A stretch of 64,000 nt of DNA, taken from the NCBI GenBank assembly GCA_037481615.1, contig JBBFLI010000015.1. The stretch is one strand, 5' to 3'. The stretch comes from SpSt-501 sp037481615. GTDB taxonomy: Bacteria; Desulfobacterota; Desulfobacteria; Desulfobacterales; SpSt-501. The notes below the pieces were generated by a model that saw only the letters and a program-made list of their open reading frames with translations, made no database searches and was not told the DNA's origin. The position numbers and the translations under genes are program-made. Positions 1 through 7,338 of this stretch are shown here, one piece after another (the first letter of the stretch is position 1; each line of letters opens with the position of its first letter).

Positions 1-163
1 CGATCTGCGCCGGCGGGGGAGGCGAGGGGGGCCGCGGCGGGGTTTCGATCACGAAGGCGACCTCGACCGTCTCCGTCGGGCGAGGGGCGCTCAATGCCGC
101 AGGCAGGAGCGCAAGCGCCCCGTGAAGGGCGAGCGAGATCACGATGGCCGTGGAAAGCCGCAT
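1..163 (-). CDS. tonB: Energy transducer TonB, N-terminal fragment (runs off window start)
   Basis: The first 54 codons are visible. They begin MRLSTAIVISLALHGALALL, a single N-terminal hydrophobic anchor of the TonB kind, and then turn sharply proline-rich (TPPRPPSPPPPAQ), as in the periplasm-spanning arm of TonB. TonB couples the inner-membrane proton gradient to outer-membrane receptors. The start at 163 has an AGGA box about 5 bases upstream. The gene lies downstream of the DUF8180-like gene on the same strand with a 97-base gap, and a TonB-dependent receptor is encoded at 8.8-10.7 kb, so they plausibly work together. The C-terminal receptor-binding domain is outside the window, so the family call rests on the anchor and proline stretch. 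Confidence 0.72.
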   Translation of the reverse strand, partial: MRLSTAIVISLALHGALALLPAALSAPRPTETVEVAFVIETPPRPPSPPPPAQI

Positions 164-260
164 GATTCCTGCGATCGAATCCTCAAGGCCGCCCGGGGGC
201 GGGGCGAAGGCTTTTTTTAGCGGCTTCGGCGCGCCCCCGTCAAGCCGCGCGGCGCCTTGG

Positions 261-518
261 CTACCGAGCGCCCAGCGCCGCCAGCGCCTCCTCGAGCGCC
301 CGGGCCTGCTCGGCGGTCAGCCGCTCGAGGGCTTGGAGCCTCCGGGCGGCCTCCGTTTCCCCGAGGCGCTCGGCTTCGCGCGCGAGTTCACGGTAGGAGG
401 CCCCGTGCTCCGCACTGTGGCGGAGGGCGTGTTCGAGGCGGATCCGGAGCTTTTCCCGGGCCCCGGGCGCACCGCCGGGGGAGGCGGGACCGGGGGGGTG
501 AGGTTCGTCGTGATGCAT
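261..518 (-). CDS. Small charged helical protein, DUF8180-like
   Basis: 85 residues starting MHHDEPHPPG. From about residue 21 it is almost entirely charged amphipathic helix (REKLRIRLEHALRHSAEHG, then ARRLQALERLTAEQARALEEALAAL). The pattern of RLEH-x6-EH followed by an Ala/Glu-rich second helix resembles the short family called DUF8180, often found near metal-uptake genes; the family name is from memory and no function is known to me. I chose the start at 518 because an AGGAG box lies 7-8 bases upstream, and because an earlier in-frame start at 575 would overlap the terminator hairpin at 574-607. It precedes tonB and follows the structured leader at 574-684, so its expression is probably controlled by attenuation. 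The His-rich N-terminus could bind metal, which is inference. Confidence 0.7.
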   Translation of the reverse strand: MHHDEPHPPGPASPGGAPGAREKLRIRLEHALRHSAEHGASYRELAREAERLGETEAARRLQALERLTAEQARALEEALAALGAR

Positions 519-573
519 GGGGCTTCTCCTGCCCGGCGGCGCCCCGCCGGTTCGGTTGCGGGCGGGCGATGAC

Positions 574-607
574 AAAAGGCCACGAAGGAGATCGCGCCTT
601 CGTGGCC
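574..607 (-). terminator. Terminator/attenuator hairpin in leader of DUF8180-tonB unit
   Basis: On the minus strand an 11-bp perfect stem (GGCCACGAAGG / CCTTCGTGGCC) with an 8-base loop is followed directly by TTTTGTC. It lies between the promoter at 655-684 and the ribosome site of the gene starting at 518, where an attenuator would sit. The stem arm resembles the CACGGAGG-type intergenic repeats of many proteobacteria, so it may also be a dispersed element that ended up here. Confidence 0.6.
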
Positions 608-620
608 TCCGCGGTTTTTT

Positions 621-684
621 CCGCCGGCGGATGCTTCGGCACCCGTCCGGCGGCTCCTTAGCACGACCGCCGTTTCGCTGTCAA
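621..684 (-). promoter_or_regulatory. Leader copy 1: promoter plus CGAA-capped hairpin
   Basis: Minus strand: TTGACA (684-679), 18-base spacer, TAAGGA (660-655). A double stem follows: CCGCCGG (653-647) pairs with CCGGCGG (627-621), enclosing CGGGTGC / GCATCCG around a CGAA loop at 638-635. The first loop base is exactly 46 nt downstream of the first -35 base. The same spacing occurs in the leaders at 2308 and 10991, each with different but self-complementary stems. A terminator follows at 574-607. Confidence 0.6.
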
Positions 685-781
685 TGCGCACCGCCGGCCC
701 TTACTTCTTGCCAGGCGGCCCCGGAATGCCTATCCAGAGGGTACAAGTCACGGAAACGAACGGGAGGATCGCAGCGCGCCG

Positions 782-1621
782 ATGAAGCGACCACAAAACG
801 CCTTCGAGATCTTCAAGCTTCTCGAAAAGTCGAACTGCGGAAACTGCGGGGAGAAGACCTGCCTGGCCTTCGCGGGGGCCGTCTTCCGGGGGATGCGCCG
901 TCTCGAGGAGTGCCCGCGCCTCGACCCTCCGGTGCTCCGGGAATACGCGGGGGGCGCGGATCCGGCCAAGGTCCCCGAGGCCGAGGGTACGGCCCATTTC
1001 GCCAAGCTGCGCGCGGAGCTCGCCCGGCTCGACTTTAACTCGGCGGCCGCCCGCATCGGGGCCGAGGCGAGAGACGGGAAAATCGCGCTCAAGGTGCTGG
1101 GCAAGGAGTTCGCCGTGGATGCGCAGGGCAACTTCCACACGGACATCCACGTGAACCCCTGGGTCGCGATCCCCTTTCTCACCTACGTGCTCTACGGCGA
1201 GGGGCTTGCGCCGACCGGCCGCTGGGTATCGTTCCGGGAGTTGCGGGGCGGCCGCGAGCGCTGGGCGCTCTTCCAGAAGCGCTGCGAGGAGTCCCTGCGC
1301 CGGATCGCCGACACCTATACCGCCCTCTTCGACGACATGGTGCACCTTTTCGGCGGCCGCGAGGTGGCCCCGCAATTCGCTTCCGACATCTCCGTCGTTC
1401 TCGACCCCCTGCCGCGGGTGCCGTTCATGATCTGCTACTTCCGACCCGCGGAAGGGATGGACTCGGACCTGAAGGTCTTCTTCGACGAGACCGCCGACCG
1501 CAACCTCGACATCGGGGCCTGCTTCGCGCTCGGCGTGGGCCTCGCCCAGATGTTCACACGTCTCGCCGGGCGCCACGGCGGAGGCGAGCCCCCGGAAACG
1601 GAGTCATCGCGCTTTCAATAG
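782..1621 (+). CDS. DUF3786 protein with N-terminal Fe-S motif
   Basis: 279 residues. The N-terminus carries C19-x2-C22-x4-C27-x16-C44, the spacing of the small 4Fe-4S domain of corrinoid iron-sulfur proteins (PF04060 type). The rest matches the DUF3786 family of anaerobes, including a HTDIHVNPWVAIPFLTYVLYG segment that I recognise as typical. The function is unknown; a role in metal, corrinoid or redox handling is inference from the cluster motif. It is a soluble protein with no signal peptide. A GGGAGG-type box lies about 14 bases before the ATG, somewhat far. It converges on the lipoprotein gene, overlapping its stop by 7 bases. It stands among uptake genes, but no promoter links it to them. 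Confidence 0.75.
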   Translation: MKRPQNAFEIFKLLEKSNCGNCGEKTCLAFAGAVFRGMRRLEECPRLDPPVLREYAGGADPAKVPEAEGTAHFAKLRAELARLDFNSAAARIGAEARDGKIALKVLGKEFAVDAQGNFHTDIHVNPWVAIPFLTYVLYGEGLAPTGRWVSFRELRGGRERWALFQKRCEESLRRIADTYTALFDDMVHLFGGREVAPQFASDISVVLDPLPRVPFMICYFRPAEGMDSDLKVFFDETADRNLDIGACFALGVGLAQMFTRLAGRHGGGEPPETESSRFQ

Positions 1622-2229
1622 AGGACGCCTTCGGCCTCCATGCGGGCGAGCGCCTCCCGGGCGAGCCCCCGCAGGAACCCGACCCAGTCCGAAGGAAGGC
1701 GCGCCTGGCTCACCCCCGCCCACAGGAGCCGTTCGCCCGCGAGCGCGTAGAGGCGGATTTCGACCGTGACCACCGTTTCGGGGTAGCCGTAGGCCGGGTC
1801 GTAGAGCACCCCCCAGCCCCAACCCCAGCCGCTTCCCCTTGCGCCCCAGCCGCCCAGCCCGCCCCCGAACCACGGGTGCACCCGGAGCGTGTCGCGCTCG
1901 CGCGAGGCGGCACGCATGACCAGGGCGAACTCGGCCCCCCGATCGCGCAGCAGCGAGAAGCCGTGTGCGCGATCGGATGCGGCCTCGGTGTCGAGCACCG
2001 TGTAGCCGGCCAGCCCCGAGCCGCCGCGGGCCTGGATTTCCTCCACCATCGCCTGCTCGGCGTTGCGGCGCACGGCCTCGACGTCGCTCAGGTAGACCGC
2101 CGCCGTCGTCCGGCCCCGCAGCGAAACGGCCTTTTCCTCCCCCGCCTTCCAGGTGCTCTTGAAAGGCGAGGTCGCGCAGGCCGCCGCGAGGAGCGCGGCG
2201 GCGAACGCCCATCCCCGTGCGTGACGCAT
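1615..2229 (-). CDS. Putative outer- or periplasm-facing lipoprotein, DUF4136-like
   Basis: 204 residues from the start at 2229, chosen because a GGAGG box sits 5 bases upstream and because it opens directly into a lipoprotein signal peptide (MRHARGWAFAAALLAAAC, lipobox LAAAC with Cys18). The mature part begins with a beta-rich region, has a Gly/Trp-rich patch (GGWGARGSGWGWGWG) and ends in a helix. The overall form (short lipoprotein, FKSTW-type start, VTVEIRLYALAGERLLWAG strand region) resembles DUF4136-like envelope lipoproteins, but I do not recognise it with certainty. It is convergent with the DUF3786 gene and divergent from the leader of the methyltransferase gene. Confidence 0.65.
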   Translation of the reverse strand: MRHARGWAFAAALLAAACATSPFKSTWKAGEEKAVSLRGRTTAAVYLSDVEAVRRNAEQAMVEEIQARGGSGLAGYTVLDTEAASDRAHGFSLLRDRGAEFALVMRAASRERDTLRVHPWFGGGLGGWGARGSGWGWGWGVLYDPAYGYPETVVTVEIRLYALAGERLLWAGVSQARLPSDWVGFLRGLAREALARMEAEGVLY

Positions 2230-2307
2230 GACGACCTCCGAAGGCAAAGGGCCCCGCATCGTTGGCCGCAGATTACCATCTTGCGGGCGCCGTGCAAACG
2301 CCGGCGA

Positions 2308-2363
2308 TTGACTTCCGCCGCGGCAACCGCTACACGGGAAACGACCTCATGCCCGAAGGCATG
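2308..2363 (+). promoter_or_regulatory. Leader copy 2: promoter plus CGAA-capped hairpin
   Basis: Plus strand: TTGACT (2308-2313), 17-base spacer, TACACG (2331-2336), then CATGCC / GGCATG around a CGAA loop at 2354-2357. An outer GACCT / AGGTC pairing (2343-2347 with about 2371-2375) extends the structure. The CGAA loop starts exactly 46 nt after the first -35 base, as in the other two leaders. A terminator follows at 2421-2442. Confidence 0.6.
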
Positions 2364-2420
2364 GCCCGCAGGTCACAAGATCCGCGGGCGGGGTCACGAA
2401 GGCCCGCGGGGTGATGCGAG

Positions 2421-2442
2421 AAAGCCCTTGTCGGGCTTTTTT
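2421..2442 (+). terminator. Terminator/attenuator hairpin before the methyltransferase gene
   Basis: AAAGCCC, a 5-base loop, GGGCTTT, then TTT on the plus strand. It lies 40 bases before the start codon at 2482 and 85 bases after the promoter, so it reads as an attenuator of this unit. No plus-strand gene upstream needs a terminator here. Confidence 0.65.
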
Positions 2443-2481
2443 GCCGGGCGGCACCTCCTTTCTTCCCCCGAGGCGACGGCG

Positions 2482-3084
2482 ATGGGGCTGTGGGAGCGCT
2501 TGCGCTTCGAGTGGCGTTACTGGCGCGGGGATACCCCCTGGGACACGAACGTGACCCCCCCGGAGGTGACGGCCTTTCTGGCCGCCGCGCCTCCGGGGAG
2601 GGCTCTCGATCTCGGCTGCGGCACGGGCACGAATGCGATCACGCTCGCCCGGTGCGGCTGGCGGGTCACGGCCGTCGATTTCTCCCCCAAGGCCATCCTC
2701 ACCGCGCGGCGCAAAGCGCAAAAGGCCGGGGTCGACGTCGATTTTCTCCTCGCCGATGTGACGCGGCTGGAGAGCCTCGAAGGTCCCTACGATTACGCCC
2801 TCGACATCGGCTGCCTGCTCGGGTTGAGACCGGGGGAGCGCAGCCGCTATGCCCGGGAACTCGCCCGCCTGCTCCGGCCGGGGGCGGATTACATGCTCTA
2901 TGCCTGGTTTCCACGCCGGGTGGGGCGGCGGATCCGGGGGATCGCCCCGGAGGAGGTCGAAGCCCTTCTCGCCGGGCAGTTCCGGCGCGTTTGGACCCGG
3001 CTGGGCGAGGAACGGGGACGCCCCTCGGCCTGGTACCGCTACTGCAGGCGGGGGGATCCGGCGACAACGGAGGATCCGGCATGA
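2482..3084 (+). CDS. Class I SAM-dependent methyltransferase
   Basis: 200 residues. SAM motif I is clear (ALDLGCGTGTNAITLA, residues 41-56), followed by the acidic end of strand 2 (VTAVDFSPKAI) and motif II/III (LLADVTRLESL, YDYALDIGCLLGL). The N-terminus WRYWRGDTPWDTNVTPPEV is typical of small thiopurine/tellurite-resistance-like methyltransferases, so the substrate may be a metalloid or a small thiol; I cannot assign it. Its stop overlaps the start of the binding-protein gene (ATGA), implying translational coupling with a metal-type ABC binding protein. The unit is preceded by leader copy 2. A second, unrelated class I methyltransferase (8171-8779) is paired in the same way with the TonB receptor, which suggests methylation belongs to the uptake system. 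Confidence 0.8.
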   Translation: MGLWERLRFEWRYWRGDTPWDTNVTPPEVTAFLAAAPPGRALDLGCGTGTNAITLARCGWRVTAVDFSPKAILTARRKAQKAGVDVDFLLADVTRLESLEGPYDYALDIGCLLGLRPGERSRYARELARLLRPGADYMLYAWFPRRVGRRIRGIAPEEVEALLAGQFRRVWTRLGEERGRPSAWYRYCRRGDPATTEDPA

Positions 3085-3944
3085 GAAACCGCACGACCGT
3101 GGCGTCGGGTCTTTTCCGGGTTCCGGCAGTGCTCCTCTTCCTGGTTCTGTTCGTCCAGGGCGTCCCGGCCGGGGCCGCGGATCCCGCCGCCCGGCCGAAA
3201 ATCGTGGCCTCCACGTCGCTGATCGCGGAGATCGCAGCAGACCTCCTGGGGACGGCGGCCGAGATCACCACCCTCATTCCCCCCGCCTCCTGCCCCGGGC
3301 ACTATGACCTGCGGCCCGAGGACTTGAAGCGCCTTTCGGCGGCGCAGCTGTTTCTGCTCCACGACTGGCAGGGGGACCGGTTCGGCGAGCCCCTGCTTCG
3401 CGCCGCGGCGAACCCGGCCCTCCAGCGGGTGGTGCTCGCGGTTCCCGGAACCTGGATGGTGCCCGCCGTCCAGGCGCGGGCGACGGAGCGCATCGCCGGG
3501 GTGCTCGCCGAAGCCTGGCCGCTGCGCCGGGAGGAGATCCTCGCCGCGGCGCGCCGCCGCGTGACCGCCGTGCACCGCGCCGAGAGCCGTGGGGAGGCAA
3601 GGCTCGCTTCCGTCCGGGGCGGCGCGATCGCGGTGCTCGCCGACGCCATGCAGGCCGATTTCGTGCGCTGGGCGGGCTTGACGGTCGCCGGCGTTTTCGG
3701 CCGGGGGGAGGAGATGACCCCCGCCGAGTTCGCCCAGGCCGTGCGTGACGGGAGGCGGGCCGGCGTGCGGCTCGTCGTCGAAAACCTCCAGAGCGGAAAC
3801 CTTGCCGGTCGGGCGATCGCCCGCGAGCTCGGTGTGCCGGCGGTCACCCTCAGCAACTTCCCCGGCGGGTTCCCGGGAACGGAGACCTGGGAGAAGGCCT
3901 TCGCCCATAACGTGAGCCTTCTCGCCGCCGGCCTGGCACCTTGA
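3081..3944 (+). CDS. ZnuA/TroA-like ABC substrate-binding protein, divergent
   Basis: 287 residues with a signal peptide (about 1-32, cleavage near AGA-A). It has the cluster A-I fold features: KIVASTSLIAEIAADLL, the metal-loop equivalent PGHYDLRPEDLK (His74), LLHDWQ (His94), a long linking helix, and VVENLQSGN (Glu234). The third His normally found near VxHDAFGYF is replaced (VLADAMQADF, residues 185-194), and the terminal LDPLG Asp motif is absent (SNFPGGFPGTETW). The usual Zn/Mn ligand set is therefore incomplete and the substrate is open. The start is fixed by a GGAGG box 7 bases upstream and the ATGA overlap with the methyltransferase. The ATPase and permease at 6545-8157 are the likely partners although they are 2.6 kb away. 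Confidence 0.82.
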   Translation: MRNRTTVASGLFRVPAVLLFLVLFVQGVPAGAADPAARPKIVASTSLIAEIAADLLGTAAEITTLIPPASCPGHYDLRPEDLKRLSAAQLFLLHDWQGDRFGEPLLRAAANPALQRVVLAVPGTWMVPAVQARATERIAGVLAEAWPLRREEILAAARRRVTAVHRAESRGEARLASVRGGAIAVLADAMQADFVRWAGLTVAGVFGRGEEMTPAEFAQAVRDGRRAGVRLVVENLQSGNLAGRAIARELGVPAVTLSNFPGGFPGTETWEKAFAHNVSLLAAGLAP

Positions 3945-4141
3945 GACCCGGCTCCGCCGTGCAGCCCCCTCTTGACCGCCGCTTTCCCCCGGCACCCCGG
4001 ATCTCGCCTCCAATCCGTTGCCAAACCGCTTCGTCTCATGGTAGGCGGAAGCCTCGCCCGCCGAAGCGCCGACTCCGCACGCCGAGAGGGAGGGATCCAC
4101 GCAGGGCTCAGGCTGCAGCGCAAGGGATCGGCACGAAACGG

Positions 4142-4318
4142 GTGCTCTTTCTCCTCCTGGGGGCCGTCCTCTTCGCGGTCGCCTGCAGCTCGAACCGGTT
4201 CCCCTCCGGGGGATTCTTCACCGCGGGCACCCCGGCATGCCTCCTGTTGCTGGCCGTCCCGGGGCTGATGATTCTTTTCATTTGGCCGATCATGGGGATG
4301 GCGGTCTTGGCCCCCTGA
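4142..4318 (+). CDS. Doubtful small membrane protein or lipoprotein (58 aa)
   Basis: The region 3945-4352 has no recognisable gene apart from this short frame. From a GTG at 4142 it encodes a hydrophobic segment ending in a lipobox-like FAVAC, a short polar loop (SSNRFPSGGFFTAG) and a second hydrophobic segment. Hydrophobicity is the only support: there is no good ribosome site (AAGGGA is 15 or more bases upstream) and the frame upstream of the GTG looks non-coding. It may be a real small protein or chance. Nothing else is visible between the binding-protein gene and 4353. Confidence 0.25.
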   Translation: MLFLLLGAVLFAVACSSNRFPSGGFFTAGTPACLLLLAVPGLMILFIWPIMGMAVLAP

Positions 4319-4352
4319 GGCCGGGGCCGGAGGCGAAAGGAGGGGGAGGTCC

Positions 4353-5774
4353 ATGGAAAAGCTGCGGGAGCTTCTCGAGCGCATCATCCTTCGCGTCAAC
4401 GTGAACCTGCGCGAGCCGCCTTTCGATGTCGGCCCCTGGGTGCGGGGGCTCATCCCGGCGGAGAAACTCCGGCAGTTCTACGCCTTCTACGGCGTCACCC
4501 GCCATCACCCGCTCGACTTCCGCTTCCGGCGTTCGAGCCTCGCCGGAAGTTATTTTCTCGGCCGTTGCATGGTCTCCGATTCCATCCTCTACAAGAGCGA
4601 CATCCGCGGCGACGAGCTCAAGCGCCGCGGCGAGACCTTCCGTCACGGAGACTTCGAGATCCCCCTCGAGGAGGACGAGCGGATCCGCATCCGCGACAGC
4701 TTCCTGATCAAGGCCCTCGTCCACAACCATTCCCACGACCCCGAGCAGCCGGAGGAATTGCTGATCCAGAACACGGTCGCCGTCCATTTCGCGAACATCC
4801 ACGGGTCGATCATCGCCGGCTGCTTCCTCGGGCCCTTTGCCACGGTGGATCTGACGACCATGCGGCATTGCGTGGTCGGCTCCTTTAGCTACCTCCAGGC
4901 CGGCGAGATCTCCCACCGCGAAATCCTGCCGGGCACGCTCTGGATCCGGTCGCAGGAGCGCTTCGATTTCTACTACCGCCACCCCGAGCGCGAGCTCGCA
5001 GCCTACGTCGACTTCGCCCCCGGGGTGCCGCCCCGCGGGCGGCTGATCGATTTCATCGACCGCTACGAGGGGGCGTTCCAGCCCGTCTTCGACGTGGTCA
5101 ATCTGGACCCCCCGTTCTCCATGCCCGAGGGGGCTTCCCTCAGCCGTTACGCGGTCATCCGGGCGAAGACCCGGATCGGCCGCAACGTCCTCGTGGCCCA
5201 GCGGGCCTACATCGAAGACAGCTTTCTGGGCGATGGGGCGAACGCTCAGGAGAACTGCTTCATCCTGGGCTCCCGCCTTGCCGGCTACGATGTCACCGCC
5301 CACGGGGCGAAGCTCGTCCATGCCGATTTGGGGGAGCGGGTCTTCGTGGGCTTCAATGCGTTTCTGCGGGCGTCCGGGGGGGCGCGGCTCGCGATCGGCC
5401 GGGGCAGCATCGTGATGCCGCACACGATCATCGACGTCGCAGAGCCGCTCGCCGTCCCCGAGGAGCACCTCGTCTGGGGGATGATCCGGCGGCCGCAGGA
5501 CCTATCCGAGCACAGCCTGCCGCTCGCCGAGCTCGCCCGCTGCCAGGGCAAGCTCGAGCGGGGCGGCATGCTTTTCCGGGGCAGCGGGAGCGCTTTCGTC
5601 GAGTGCTTCCGGCACCGCATCGAGCACATCCTCGAGGCGAACGGCGCCTATTTCGATGGGTCTTCCCGCCTGGGCCACGCCCAGCAGACGCAGAAGATTT
5701 CGTACCACCTGATCCAGCCTTACCCCGAAGGGGAGGCGGCGGGGCTGTTTCCCACGATCGCCATCCGCCCCTGA
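4353..5774 (+). CDS. Left-handed beta-helix (hexapeptide-repeat) acyltransferase-like protein
   Basis: 473 residues. The central and C-terminal parts show irregular hexapeptide steps (NIHGSIIAGCFLGPFATVD, YAVIRAKTRIGRNVLVAQRAYIEDSFLGDGANAQENCFILGS), as in LbetaH transferases. It is close to proteins labelled simply transferase in Desulfobacterota genomes. The N-terminal 180 residues are mixed alpha/beta and do not resemble LpxA or GlmU. There is no signal peptide. The start has a strong GGGGGAGG box. Substrate and role are unknown; it may be structural rather than catalytic, since no acyltransferase His is obvious. No partner gene is adjacent: it is preceded by 408 bases of near-empty sequence and followed by 770 bases of decayed sequence. 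Confidence 0.75.
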   Translation: MEKLRELLERIILRVNVNLREPPFDVGPWVRGLIPAEKLRQFYAFYGVTRHHPLDFRFRRSSLAGSYFLGRCMVSDSILYKSDIRGDELKRRGETFRHGDFEIPLEEDERIRIRDSFLIKALVHNHSHDPEQPEELLIQNTVAVHFANIHGSIIAGCFLGPFATVDLTTMRHCVVGSFSYLQAGEISHREILPGTLWIRSQERFDFYYRHPERELAAYVDFAPGVPPRGRLIDFIDRYEGAFQPVFDVVNLDPPFSMPEGASLSRYAVIRAKTRIGRNVLVAQRAYIEDSFLGDGANAQENCFILGSRLAGYDVTAHGAKLVHADLGERVFVGFNAFLRASGGARLAIGRGSIVMPHTIIDVAEPLAVPEEHLVWGMIRRPQDLSEHSLPLAELARCQGKLERGGMLFRGSGSAFVECFRHRIEHILEANGAYFDGSSRLGHAQQTQKISYHLIQPYPEGEAAGLFPTIAIRP

Positions 5775-6544
5775 CGGACGCCGGTTGCGGGCGGGGGAAC
5801 CGGCGACAGAACGCGGGCGGCTCCATGGACAGGGAAAAGAGCTCACACCGGACATCCGCCATCCCGAGCATGCACGGCTGCGGTTCCGGATCGCGCTGAC
5901 CGTGATCCGGGTCGCGCTCCTGCCCCTGGTGCTCGGGAGCGGGATCATCCGCCACCGGTTCGGCCGCTTCGCCGACCGCATGGGCTGCGCCCACGGGGGC
6001 GGGCTGGTCCTCAAACCCCGGCGGAACAGCGATGGATTCCTGCGGCGCCTGGGCGATCTCAGCCCCAAGAAGGCTCGAAGGCGCGGTTCAGGTGCCCGGG
6101 CGAAATGCCCCGGCCTGTGTCTTCCACAGCGAGGAGGGCGGATTTCCCCTTCGCGTCCAACCGCACGGTGATCTGCCTCCTCCGTCGCCTGCCGGGCGTC
6201 GTCCGGCAGGTTGAGGATCGTCTGGAACGGCAGGGCGGGTCCCGTGCCTCTTCCAGGGCTTGGGTGGCGGTACAGGTCGGAGTTTCCGAAACGGTCGCCT
6301 AATCCTCGAGAGGGGTCACCGGGTCCCGTACCCGGCCGGACTCCGTGAGGCATTTTGGGTGCAACTGCAGCCGTCCCGCAGAGGGGACGTTCAGGTGGGC
6401 GTTGCGGCGGAAAGGGAGGCCGTTGCCAAACCCGCCGTTCATCCTCTAAATAGACCGCATCCCCGGCCGGCCCGTCAAGGACCGTTTCCCGCTTGCCGAC
6501 GCCGGCGCGAACCGGGAGAAGCGGAACGAAAGGTCGGGCGGATC
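5775..6544. other. 770-base non-coding/decayed stretch
   Basis: No intact gene. The middle carries a histidine-kinase ATPase remnant on the minus strand (6060-6240). A possible minus-strand promoter lies upstream of it (TTGACG at 6473-6478 with a TCTATTTA region at about 6447-6454), perhaps the old promoter of the decayed gene. Several short hydrophobic or Arg-rich frames are open on both strands, but none has a ribosome site and a recognisable sequence. Confidence 0.6.
6060..6240 (-). pseudogene. Frameshifted histidine-kinase ATPase-domain remnant
   Basis: Reading the minus strand from 6233, one frame gives LPFQTILNLPDDARQATEEAD, an N-box-like segment (normally ILNLLNNARQA). After a +1 shift the next frame gives TVRLDAKGKSALLAVEDTGRG then ISPGHLN and FEP, which is the G1 box (DTGRGI) and the start of the F/G2 region of HATPase_c. 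A stop follows at once and the G2 box (GxGLGL) is missing. No kinase core His is visible upstream. This is a decayed piece of a two-component kinase. The call rests on two adjacent motifs in the right order. Confidence 0.5.
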
Positions 6545-7309
6545 ATGCCCCCTCGTCCCGAGAGCGCCGATCCGGTGATCCGGCTCGAAGATGCGGTCGT
6601 CGCCTACCGCGAGGATATGGCCCTGCAGGAGGTGAGCCTCACGGTTTACCGCGGAGAGTGGCTCGGGATCCTGGGGCCGAACGGAGCGGGAAAGACGACC
6701 CTGCTCACGGTGGTGAACGGGCTGGGAAGGCTCCTTCGCGGCCGGGCCTTCGTGTTCGGCCGCGAAATCACCCGGGGTTGCCCCGCCTCGCTCCGGCGGC
6801 GGATCGGCTACGTGCCTCAGGTGCAGCGCATCGACCCGCGGATGCCGATTTCCGTGCGCGAAGTGGTGCGGCTCGGCGCCTGCGGCCGGGTGGGTCTCTT
6901 CCGGCGGCCCCGGCCCGCCGACGAGCGGCTCGTCGATTTCTGGATCGACCGCGTGGGGATAGGCCCCTTATCCGGGCGGCCGATCGGGCACCTCTCCGGG
7001 GGCGAACAGCAGCGCGCCGCGATCGCCCGCGCGCTGGTCCAGCAACCCGAGATCCTGCTCCTCGACGAGCCCACGACGGGGCTGGATCGCACCTCGCGGG
7101 TCGAAATCCTGGACCTCGTGCGCGACGTGCACCGCGAGCGCGCCATGACGACGCTCATGGTGACCCACGCCCACCGCCGCGCCGCCGCCCTCTGCGACCG
7201 GGTGGTCCTGATGAAGGAAGGCCGCATCTGGGGCGAGGGGCCGGCCGCGGCGATGCTGCAGGCCGAGACCCTCAACCGCCTCTACGATCCCGAAGGGGAG
7301 CAGGGCTGA
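6545..7309 (+). CDS. ABC transporter ATPase, metal/ZnuC-like
   Basis: 254 residues with a complete ABC cassette: Walker A GPNGAGKTT (about 44-52), Q-loop (GYVPQVQRID), signature LSGGEQQR, Walker B LLLDEPTTGLD, and the switch His (VTHAHRR). It belongs to the family serving ABC-3 (ZnuB/MntB-type) permeases, and such a permease follows 29 bases later. The ribosome site is weak (AAGGTCGGG about 12 bases upstream), so the start is less certain than the frame. The likely binding protein is the ZnuA-like protein at 3081. Energy from ATP would drive import of the unassigned ligand across the inner membrane. Confidence 0.88.
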   Translation: MPPRPESADPVIRLEDAVVAYREDMALQEVSLTVYRGEWLGILGPNGAGKTTLLTVVNGLGRLLRGRAFVFGREITRGCPASLRRRIGYVPQVQRIDPRMPISVREVVRLGACGRVGLFRRPRPADERLVDFWIDRVGIGPLSGRPIGHLSGGEQQRAAIARALVQQPEILLLDEPTTGLDRTSRVEILDLVRDVHRERAMTTLMVTHAHRRAAALCDRVVLMKEGRIWGEGPAAAMLQAETLNRLYDPEGEQG

Positions 7310-7338
7310 GGGTTTGCGCTCCGGGAGGGGGGGTGGAG

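Noticed and set aside
782..1621. Corrinoid iron-sulfur protein or acetyl-CoA decarbonylase subunit
   Set aside because: Only the small N-terminal Cys motif is shared; the rest is DUF3786, and no other acetyl-CoA synthase genes are present.
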